From contig NC_074719.1 in assembly GCF_947242115.1 (NCBI RefSeq), positions 42,660,849-42,724,848 of the forward strand: a stretch of DNA of 64,000 bases, written 5' to 3'. Every line of letters begins with the position of its first letter. The first letter of the stretch is position 1. This document shows, in pieces, positions 10,461-22,400 of this stretch. A program made the position numbers and the translations under genes. The notes beneath the pieces are model-generated. The model saw only the letters and a list, made by a program, of their open reading frames with translations, searched no databases and had not been told where the DNA came from. This DNA is from Biomphalaria glabrata (taxonomy: Eukaryota; Mollusca; Gastropoda; Planorbidae).

Positions 10461-13400
10461 GTAAGTATTATACAACTACTAAGACAAAATTTTATATAGC
10501 GAAAATTTTTTAAAGATCTTCCAGCGCCGTAAGGTGCATTAGGTGGCAGCTGTTTCCACAGAGATAGGTTACTAACAATGTTTGCTGCCTCTTCCCAAAT
10601 GGTGTTCACTGCCTGAGGTTCTCCATCACGAGAAACGGCTTAAAGCTTTACGAGGACATCCATATTTGCGTTTACTTCGTATCGGCCTATGTCAGCTCCA
10701 GGCAAAGTTCTGCTTTTGATGCTGGATTTAAGCCTCAAAGGAACCAGAATAAAATGTTATCTGGTGTCACATACTGGTTTGAGAACCATCGTGACATGAA
10801 GTGACTGGATAGCCACTAATTGAGCTCGTGCCTTTTCACGAGAAAACTTATTGGTCGGTGACAAACCCCGGGGTGATAACCTCAGTTGATTTTTTGGACT
10901 CCTGAGAGTAAGGAGCTGTACAATATCGTGTAATGTAATATGATTCAGAGAACTGATATAAGTTGTGTATCTAAGAGTATTCTATTGGATTTATGTTGCA
11001 CACGTTATGTATTTCTTGATGGCGGGATTGGCCAGTCAATTTTTATTCTATTTTTTTGTAATAAACTTATTGTCTGCTGGACATTGACTCTCTCAATCTG
11101 TGGTAACTAATAACTGTGGTGTTATAGCAGTAGTCATACGAGACAAGAAGTGGTCCCATTTCAAGCAACAGCAAGACATCTTTAATCACACTAAATAACA
11201 CCTAATGCAATCAACAGCAAGACATCTTTAATCACACTAAACAACACCTAATGCAATCAACAGCAAGACATCTTTAATCACACTAAACAACACCTAATGC
11301 AATCAACAGCAAGACATCTTTAATCACACTAAACAACACCTAATGCAATCAACAGCAAGACATCTTTAATCACACTAAACAACACCTAATGCAATTAACA
11401 GCAAGACATCTTTAATCACACTAAACAACATCTAATGCAATTAACAGCAAGACATCTTTAATCACACTAAACAACACCTAATGCAAGCAACAGCGAGACA
11501 TCTTTAATCACACTAAATAACACCTAATGCAAGCAACAGCGAGACATCTTTAATCACACTAAATAACACCTAATGCAAGCAACAGCGAGACATCATTAAT
11601 CACACTAAACAACACATAATGCAATCAACAGTAAGACATCTTTAATCACACTAAACAACATCTAATGCAATCAACAGCAAGACATCTTTAATCACACTAA
11701 ATAACACCTAATTCAAGCAACAGCGAGACATCTTTAATCACACTAAATAACACCTAATGCAAGCAACAGCGAGACATCTTTAATCACACTAAATAACACC
11801 TAATGCAAGCAACAGCGAGACATCTTTAATCACACTAAATAACACCTATTGCAAGCAACAGCGAGACATCTTTAATCACACTAAATAACACCTAATGCAA
11901 GCAACAGCGAGACATCTTTAATCACACTAAATAACACCTAATGCAAGCAACAACGAGACATCTTTAATCACACTAAATAACACCTAATGCAAGCAACAGC
12001 GAGACATCTTTAATCACACTAAATAACACCTAATGCAAGCAACAGCGAGACATCTTTAATCACACTAAATAACACCTAATGCAAGCAACAGCGAGACATC
12101 TTTAATCACACTAAATAACACCTAATGCAAGCAACAGCGAGACATCTTTAATCACACTAAATAACACCTAATGCAAGCAACAGCGAGACATCTTTAATCA
12201 CACTAAATAACACCTAATGCAAGCAACAGCAAGACATCTTTAATCACACTAAACAACACCTAATGCAAGCAACAGCAAGACATCTTTAATCACACTAAAC
12301 AACACCTAATGCAAGCAACAGCAAGACATCTTTAATCACACTAAACAACACCTAATGCAATTAACAGCAAGACATCTTTAATCACACTAAACAACACCTA
12401 ATGTGATCAACACAGAAGAATGTCGACACGGGGTGTCAGGCATTTACAATGGCGGCCAGTATGGTGTGTCCAGGACATACACACGAACCCAACATTCTAC
12501 GGCATTCCATTGACGACCAGTTCCATGTGTAGTTATATTGAATCCTCGTCCTTGTTGACACGCACGGACTTCTTGGAGAACACAAAAAAAAAAAAATTCT
12601 CGCCAGTAATATTGCGATTGCGAGGTCTGTCAAGATTTTCTCCAAAGCACTAGTTTTAAAGGTGACTAGAATAACATTCCAACTTAAGCCTGATTTTATT
12701 CTACATTTTCAATCTTAAACTGTAACCAGTCGGACAACACGTCATCATTCAATCAAAACAAGCTTACACTTATTCAACTAAAGGTCATTGTCATTGAACT
12801 AGCCGGAGCCTGCATTTTTTTCACTGGTTGACCTGACCTCTAAACAAGCGCTTGACACATGAAAGTCATTTTTCTTCCATCAATACAGTAAACTTAATAT
12901 GGAAACTGAATGAAATTGTCTACTCTAATATCATTTTGTCAACGTAGATAATGCCTAGAACTACACAGATCTGACCAGATTCATCAAAGAACTCTATATA
13001 GGATAATATTTCATCTAAAGAAAGAAACTGAACATTTCTACTAGAGTCGTATTTATTAAAGAGCCTCGTTTATCATTGACCATTTTGGACTTAATAACTG
13101 TTGATTGTCCATTGGATCTTACAGTTCATTTTATGAAGTACTACTTGTATTGCTATATGGCTGGACTTGCCAGAGTGTTATTACTTTATATTCAATAGCT
13201 ACATATTTTCTGCTACAAGTGTGTCATTTAGTGTATCTAGTAAATTGTATCTGTGGTGTAAATAGAAGGCTCTAAAGACATTAGTGTTAGCAGTAGTAAT
13301 ATGAAGTCTAAAAGAAACATCATCACAAGCTACGTCAGCAACACATATAGGTGTCACATATAGATGTAACATGCTGTGAGCAAGGTCAATGCTTCATTCT

Positions 13401-16400
13401 CCATTATTGTTGACATCTCGAGACCCAGCACGGCGTGACATCACCATCAGTAGAAACGACAAATTTGTGACTGTGTGTGTGTGTGTGAGGTGACGTCCTC
13501 ATCTGCATGAGTGGAAATATCTGCTCCATACCTTATTCAAGACGTCGCATGAAGACAGCCGAGACATCTTTTCTACGCTGAGCGCTCGTCGCTATCTCTT
13601 GACACGCTCCTGCATTGTCGAGGTCCCACCTCATTTTGCTTTAGAGGAGGTCCTCCACGTAGACCTCTCTCTCTCTCTTATGGTCATTCTATTTTTTTTT
13701 CAGCGACTTTACCTTTTTTTGTGGATTATCTGAGCTGAAGCTATCTACTCAAGTACTGTTGGATTATTTATCTTTGATACCTTCAAGTTGGACTAACTAA
13801 ACTTGTACCGCCTGGCGCTCTCCTAATCATTGCCAAGGAAAAAGCACGTGCCTGTACCACAGTATCTTATCTATTGGATTACTAACGTACCTTACTATAT
13901 CGTTGCACACTGAACTGATTGGATTATCTGTGTACCTGTTATCTCTGTGGATTATCATCGTACCTTACTATATCTTCCCGCACTGAACTGATTGGATTAT
14001 CTGTGTACCTGTTATCTCTGTGGATTATCATCGTACCTTACTATATCGTCCCGCACTGAACTGATTGGATTATTTGTGTACCTGTTATCTCTGTGGATTA
14101 TCATCGTACCTCACTATATCGTCGCGCACTGAACTGATTGGATTATCTGTGTACCTGTTATCCCTTTTTGAATTATCATCTTACTATATGCATTGTATTT
14201 GAGAGAGCATTGGGAGAGCGTTGGGAGAGATACATTGAGAGAGCATTGTGAAAGCTACATTGAGAGAATTGGATTTTCTACACTACTCTACGCCAGATTG
14301 AGTCTGTAAGTTAATTATTTTAGGATGGAATTTTAAATTGATCGTTGAATATTGAATCACTTTGATTTCTTTCTCTTTTCTATGTGTATTTGTTACATTT
14401 AAAAGGTCGCTGGAGTGGGGCTATCATATAATTTCTTATTTGATAGGTTCTATTAGGTACTATCCTATTTGTTCTTTTACCTCAGTAAGGCCTAATGCTT
14501 TTGAGGCTCTCCTTGTTGGTAGGAGGTATTAGATCATAGTGGAAATTATTTATTAGTTGTCTCAGTCTTGTTTGTGTATTTCGCCAGAGTATTCTCTTTG
14601 TATTTATATTGTTGTTCGTCTGAAGTCTTGTATTTACATATTATTAATTCTCCTGTCCTATTTCTTCCTTTTATTAATTTCTTTTAAAGCAGACTGTGTT
14701 GTTCTATATATTGTTTCTGTGTTTGTCTCTTTTTATACATTGCACATGTTTCTTCCTTTTTATTTAATTTTTTTTTCTTTATTATATTCTGGCATAATTA
14801 TAGCCATGCATAACTAAATTTCTTGATATTAAGAAATATTTGAGCTGAAATTGTTGATACAGAGTTATATTTGAGATGGTTGATTTGTAACTAATCTTGA
14901 TACATACAATTGATTGACTTTGTCTTATTGGAACTCATTATATCATATAACTTATAAGGAAGTTTATTGAATTCATCACTGTCATTATAAAAATATAATG
15001 TAATATATCTCACACATTTTTTCTAGTGTGAATATTCAATCACAACACTTACTGTAATATAACATTTAAATATCTATACACTTGTGTCAAATTTTTTTGA
15101 TTAAGTAGACATTGTGCATAAGCTCATAAATCAACAATAAACATGTCCTCATATGATAAGATTTTGGAACTTGTAAAAGTAATGGAGTTAGAAGGGGATG
15201 AAAAGGAGGAGTTTATTAAAAAAGAATCAGAAAAGGCTGAAAGAGAAAAAAGGGAAGAAAGGGAAAAAGCTGAGAAAGTAGCTGAAAGAGATGAAAGAGA
15301 TGAAAGAGCTGCTGAAAGGGCTCACCCAAAAAGAAATTAAAGAATTAGAAACTAAACAGAAAGAAAGTCAGGATAAAGTAGAATTAGCTAGATTAGAGGC
15401 AGCCAAAATAAATCCTAGCATATGAAACACAAACCAACAATCTAGCAAGCCATTCATATCTAAATTTCACAAGTTCAGTATTAAAGTGGAAACACTAGAA
15501 AATTACTTGGTACAATTTGAACACATAGCATCTACATACACCCTAAACAATGAAGACATGGCTAAACATCGTTTAGCTAACTTATCTGAAGAACCACTAA
15601 ATATCATAAGCACTCTCATAGCAGATCAAAAGAAAGACTATATATCTGTAAAAAATAGATTACTGGAACATTTTTGGCAAATCAGAGGATCATTACTGTA
15701 AGCTTTTTAAAAGCAAAAAACTAAATAAGGATAGAGACTTTAACAGGATAATATTCAACATGAAAGCTAACATGTTGAAATGGCTTGAACTAGCTAAATG
15801 TGATTTAAAAGACCCCACACAAATACTAGACATGATATTGATTGATAATGTCTTAACAAATGTAACTGGTCAGGTATTTACCTTTTTAAAGGAAAAGAAA
15901 ATCAAATCAGAAACTGATCACATTACTAACTTAAATCTGTTCAAAGACAGCCATCCAGGACATATTATGGATAAAAGGGAACTACATCAATTAGTAGCAA
16001 CTGTAACAACTCCTAATAACAACAATGACAAATTTAAATTTTCCAACACAAAAACTTGTTTTAATTGTGGAAAAAAAGGGCATGTCAAAAACCAATGAGA
16101 GCACCTAGAACTAGCAACAACTTCAGGTATAGAAGCTTCACAAATTACCCCAACTGTAATAACTACAATAAGAATAACAGTAACAATAATTATAGATACT
16201 ATAGATCAAACCAAAGTGCAAGCCCCAGGGAGAGAAGAAGCCTAAGAAACAATAATTTTCAATACAACAGCTTTAACAACAACAGGCAGTCAAGAAGAGA
16301 CACCTACAATCATCAAACAATAACTAAACTAACTACTTAATTAGAAATAAAAATGATAGAGGTAGCCACAGTCCAAATAATAATAGCAATTATAACAACA

Positions 16401-19400
16401 CCCATGGCAATAGAGAAGAATTAGTAGTATACATGCAGCCCAACAAGTCCAAGTTAAACCTATATCCCTCATATGTAAATGGAATTAAAGTGGAAGCCCT
16501 CAGAGATACAGGAAGTTGTGCCATATTGATAAACTCAAAACTATTAAAACCAGATCAAAAACTAGCAGATAAAGTGAAATTTGTAAATGCTAATCAAGAA
16601 AATTTGATATTTGTGATACAGTCAGAGTACACCTAGACACTCCATGGATAACTGGAGTGGTGGATGTTATTGTATTAGATACACCAGCTAAAGATTTAAT
16701 AATTGGTAATGTTGATGGTATAAATGATATAAGTCAAAAAGAGTTTAGGGAATGGGCAGCAAAAAAAGGGTGAAATATGTGAATTATCTGTACCACAAGA
16801 TACAAGTCCCACCACAAACCATTCAACTAATCAAGAATTATAAAGAGAGTTACCTTATCAGACAGTACCACAATCAGAATCATTTTATTATTGTTAATGC
16901 TTGAATCTTAACATCTTATCTGACTATAAATTTGATATGCAAAGTATACCAGGACATGAAAATGTGTTAGCTGATTTCTTATCAAGATATGTAGTACATG
17001 GAAATGAAACAAATGAGAATAGTGATACAAGACATATCAGTCAGGAAATTTTAACTGACTAATTTCACAATGTACTTAGAAATATTTAGTACTTATTTAA
17101 CTGGGTCACCATGACATTTTTCTTAATGCTATTGTATTATAACTTTCAAGACCTTTTTCACATTATCTATTTGCCTATTATATCTTATTGTCAAATTGGA
17201 ATATGACAATGATTAGATGTGCTAACCTTGTATATTATTATTGAATGTACACAATAATGTAAACAAGCAGATTTTAAAATAACTCACAGATGTAAATACT
17301 GTTTTGTTTTTTCATTCAGATAGTATTACAACCAAACTTGATTATTATCATGTTTACAAAGATAAGACTTCCTCATACTACTGTATTTTAAATACTCTAT
17401 ATTAATGCTATTAATAACGGGATCATATGCAATGTCCACTTTTGGTAGTGTTTGGTTGGCATGTCACAATAACCTTTCATGGTGGTGTCAAATCTTAGAT
17501 TAATATTATGAATACTGCACACAAAATATACTTGTAAATAATCATTTAATCTCACTTGGAAAAATATTTGAGTAAATTCACTCAGTGTGTCAAATGAATC
17601 ACATTAGAAATGGTATGTTATGCTATATATATTGCATTATTAGATGTAATGTTAAATTTGATTTCTCCTTTTTTAACATGTCAATGTATTCTAGAACAAT
17701 GAGCACATAACAATCAAACACACTCATGTAAAATATTTTTATCACAACTGTAAATAAATGTTTGATTATATTTGCTGGAGATTAAAATCTTCAAAATGTA
17801 TTGATTTTACTTAATAATATCACTTGTGTAATGAATGGAATCAAGCAAGCATTTTGATATATTTGAACAATGTATTGGTTCTCAATCAAGCATTTTGAAA
17901 CCATTGATATTTGGAAATGAACTTTGAACTCACATGATATAAGTACTCATTTATGATTAATCTATTAGTAGTTGTATGACACAATTAAGATATTTAAAAT
18001 ATGAGTAACTAAAATGAACTTGAAGACTTGACACCATAAACCATTAAACTATATACATTGATGACATTGTGATATGTTGTATTGACAAACATTTTCGAAA
18101 AAATCTTTTTCGGGGAAAGGGGCGTATGTCACATACTGGTTTGAGAACTATCGTGACATGAAGTGACTGGATAGCCACTAATTGAGCTCGTGCCTTTTCA
18201 AGAGAAAACATATTTGTCGGTGACTGACCACGGGGTGAAAAACCTCAGTTGATTTTTGGACTGCTGAGAGTAAGGAGCTGTACAATATCGTGTAATGTAA
18301 TATGACTCAGAGAAGTGATATAAGTTGTGTATCTAAGAGTATTCTATTGGATTTAAGTTAGACACGACATGTATTTCTTGATGGCGGGATTGGCCAGTAA
18401 ATTGGTTTGCTATTTTCTTGTAATAAACGTATTGTCTGCTGAACATTGACTCTCTCAATCTGTGGTAACTAATAACTGTGGTGTTATAGCAGTAGTCATA
18501 CGAGACAAGAAGTAGTCCCATCTCAAGCCAACAGCAAGACATCTTTAATCACACAACACCTAATGTAAGCAACAGCAAGATATCTTTAATCATACAACAC
18601 CTAATGTAAGCAACAGCAAGATATCTTTAATCACACAACACCTTATGTAAGCAACAGCAAGATATCTTTAATCACACAACACCTAATGCAAGCAACAGCA
18701 AGACATCTTTAATCACACTAGACAACACCTAATGCAAGCAACAGCAAGACTTCTTTAATCACACTAGACCACACCTAATGCAAGCAACAGCAAGACATCT
18801 TTAATCACACTAGACAACACCTATTGCAAGCAACAGCAAGACATCTTTAATCACACTAGACAACACCTAATGCAAGGAACAGCAAGACATCTTTAATCAC
18901 ACTAGACCACACCTAATGCAAGCAACAGCAAGACATCTTTAATCACACTAAACAACACCTAATGCAATCAACAGAAAGACATCTTTAATCACACTAAACA
19001 ACACCTAATGCAATCAACACAAAAGAATGTCGACACAGGGTGCCAGGCATTTACATCTGGGGCGTGCAAGTATTTGTTTTGAATGTTTTTTGTGGGAATG
19101 GGTGTTAACTACAGTGATTTCTATAGATGCTGATAAACTCTTAAGTCTTATTACTCTGTCTTTAGTTTCTCCTAATCCATGGTTCCTTCCCACTGATTCC
19201 ACTTTTTTTTTCTTCGACCAACTCCTGCCTGTTCACCTGTGTACCTGTTGTATAATGATAAATGTTCAGGAACTGCCTGTTGGATGATTATGTAGTTTTC
19301 GTACTCTACTTACTCTACTTAAAGATTCAATACATTTTTTATATCTGGTCAGTGCCCATAGTGCTTCCTATCAAAGACCCCTCTGAAGTTCGGGACCCAG

Positions 19401-22400
19401 ACGGCCTAATAGTTCTCTTTCTATTTGATGACCCTAAGACTGTCCCTAAGCGTTTGAGGTACCAAGTAGTAACCAAGAGAATCTACAGTATGCATAAAGT
19501 CTACGATCCTCATATCGGTAAGTGTCACATAGTCTTACAGTATCTGAATCAAAATTAGACATTTTCAGTCAGACCTATAAAAGTACAAAAAAAAAGTTCC
19601 CCTTTCAGACCTTGCGATCTATAGGGCAGATGATGTTAAGGTCGTTTCTTTGGCCAACGATTTACGAGCAGGGTGTCAATTGTGTTACAAAATAACTTCA
19701 GTTGTTCTTAGCCACATGTAAGGCGTATTAGTTCTTTGCCCAAAATATGTTAGAGAGCTTAATTATTTTTTTGTATTTTTAGCAGCCCCCCAAAAGAGGA
19801 AAAGACGCTATTAGTTTTGTGTGGTCTTTCTTTGCAGAACAATTAGATCAATATGATAATCATTATATGACATTAGTTAGGTTAGGTTCACATCGAGCTT
19901 CTTCACTTTCACCTATCCCTTGGTCCGTTGGGGCACCACACAAGATCCGTCAACCGTCTTTCTCCATTCGTCTCTGTCATTTGTCTTTGACAGAATTTCA
20001 TTAAGATGTTCTTTCATAAAATATTGAAACCTGCCTTTTTACCTGCCTGGGTCAACCACTTTGGGGCCGATTTTGAGTTAGTGTTTCCACACAAACTGTC
20101 TTTGTAGCCTTGTTTAATTAGTGCTGTCTTTTCTTTTTAAGAAGAAATTGCTGTTAAAATAAAATTCTTGTTCCCACGCTGTACAGATCAGCTGAGCTCT
20201 AAGGTCCTCGCTACCCAGTACCTGATAACCCGGATGTTTATCAACTATTGGTGGGCTCAGGGCTTCCGGAATCTGGACTGCAACCACACCAAGCTTACGT
20301 CTGACAAGAAAGATGTAACTGTCGTCGGGACGTTCGATGCTGAGCTTGTCATGTATGACCTAAAGCCAGGGGGAGATTATAACAGCCATGAGCAGCTCAT
20401 GAGGCTTGTCTTCCCATTTTATTTCATCGGTCTGGTCTGCTTCACCACCCAGGCTGTGGTACAGGACAAGAAGAGCGGCGCCAAGGTTGGTACTTTATCT
20501 ACCTGTTCATCTTTTTTTAATTTATTGTTTAATAGCAGGGCCGGCCTTAGGCGTGCGCAAACTAGGCAGCTGCATAGGGATTCCGATTGACAGGGGCATT
20601 GCGCAGCACCAAAAGAAAATATTTAGCGACAAAATGTAAAAGATTCGAGACTTTGCTTATTGGAGGTTTATTACCGGAACACTTCGTACTTGCAATATAT
20701 GAATTTCTTTTTTTTTTTCAAATTTAGATATTGATACAGGTAGGTTTATAATAAATTGCGTAAACTTGTAACCCCTTTTAGAGCCTGTAAATTTGTATCC
20801 ACTTTTAGAACCTGTAAACTTGTATCCACTTTTAGAGCCTGTAAACTTGTATCCACTTTTAGAACCTGTAAACTTGTATCCATTTTTAGAACCTGTAAAC
20901 TTGTATCCACATTTAGAGCCTGTAAACTTGTATCCACTTTTAGAACCTGTAAACTTGTATTCACTTTTAGAACCTGTAAACTTGTATCCACTTTTAGAAC
21001 CTGTAAACTTGTATCCACTTTTAGAACCTGTAAACTTGTATCCACTTTTAGAACCTGTAAACTTGTATCCACTTTTAGAACCTGTAAACTTGTATCCACT
21101 TTTAGAACCTGTAAACTTGTATCCACTTTTAGAAGCTGTAAACTTGTATCCACTTTTAGAACCTGTAAACTTGTATCCACTTTTAGAACCTGTAAACTTG
21201 TATCCGCTTTTAGAACCTGTAAACTTGTATCCACTTTTAGAACCTGTAAACTTGTATCCACTTTTAGAACCTGTAAACTTGTATCCACTTTTAGAACCTG
21301 TAAACTTGTATCCACTTTTAGAGCCTGTAAACTTGTATCCACTTTTAGAGCCTGTAACCTTGTAACCCCCTTTTAGAACCTGTAAACTTGTAACCCCCTT
21401 TTAGAGCCTGTAAACTTGTATCCACTTTTAGAACCTGTAAACTTGTATCCACTTTTAGAACCTGTAAACTTGTATCCACTTTTAGAACCTGTAAACTTGT
21501 ATCCACTTTTAGAACCTGTAAACTTGTATCCACTTTTAGAACCTGTAAACTTGTATCCATGTTTAGAACCTGTAAACTTGTATCCACTTTGAGAACCTGT
21601 AAACTTGTATCCACTTTTAGAGCCTGTAAACTTGTATCCACTTTTAGAACCTGTAAACTTGTATCCACTTTTAGAACCTGTAAACTTGTATCCACTTTTA
21701 GAACCTGTAAACTTATATCCACTTTTAGAACCTGTAAAGTTGTAACCCCCTTTTAGAGCCTGTAACCTTGTATCCACTTTTAGAACATGTAAACTTGTAT
21801 CCACTTTTAGAACCTGTAAACTTGTAACCCCCTTTTAGAGCCTGTAACCTTGTATCCACTTTTAGAACATGTAAACTTGTATCCACTTTTAGAACCTGTA
21901 AACTTGTAACCCACTTTTAGAGCCTGTAAACTTGTATCCACTTTTAGAACTTGTAAACTTGTATCCACTTTTAGAACCTGTAAACTTGTATCCACTTTTA
22001 GAACCTGTAAACTTGTATCCACTTTTAGAACCTGTAAACTTGTATCCACTTTTAGAACCTGTAAACTTGTATCCACTTTTAGAACCTGTAAACGTGTATC
22101 CACTTTTAGAACCTGTAAACTTGTATCCACTTTTAGAACCTGTAAACTTGTATCCACTTTTAGAACCTGTAAACGTGTATCCACTTTTAGAATCTTCTAG
22201 ATGAGAAAGGACTGTACATGCTCACTTACTGGGTGAGTTGGTTCCTTGCAAGCTTCTCTATCGGCTCTCTGACTACTCTTCTCTTCAGTCTGGTCTACTG
22301 CTTGGACTTTGATGACCCTGGCGGTGTCACATTGACCAGGCCATTGGTAGTCATTGGGTTCATGATGCTCTACACGGCCAACTCAATTACATTCTCCTTC

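Larger units (their letters stand above)
10765..19055 (+). mobile_element. LTR retrotransposon fossil, Ty3/gypsy-like, in ABCA intron 1
   Basis: Two long direct repeats begin TGTCACATACTGG and end GGCATTTACA (TG...CA), and are flanked by the 5-bp target duplication TCTGG (10,760-10,764 and 19,056-19,060). A polypurine tract (ggggaaagggg, 18,112-18,122) precedes the 3' LTR. A possible primer-binding site starting TGGCGGCCAG follows the 5' LTR at 12,450. Internal parts recognised are a gag-like region with a zinc knuckle, a protease-like region with DTGS, and the tail of an RNase H-like domain ([10 protein letters not shown]), which points to Ty3/gypsy. The element is broken and cannot be autonomous; several breaks are present. 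The LTR bodies outside the tandem repeats differ by roughly 7% by eye, so it is not a recent insertion. It lies in the sense orientation of the host gene. Confidence 0.88.

Noticed and set aside
11166-12412. CRISPR-like array of regular repeats
   Set aside because: Units abut with no unique spacers, and the array lies within an LTR in a eukaryotic genome.
14557-14817. Hydrophobic 86-residue ORF
   Set aside because: AT-rich leader of the LTR fossil; no family resemblance.
20746-22204. Long open frames of VDTSLQVLK-, KLVSTFRTC- and LEPVNLYPL-type repeats
   Set aside because: They arise because the 27-bp unit is divisible by three and has no stop in several frames on both strands; they lie inside an ABCA intron.
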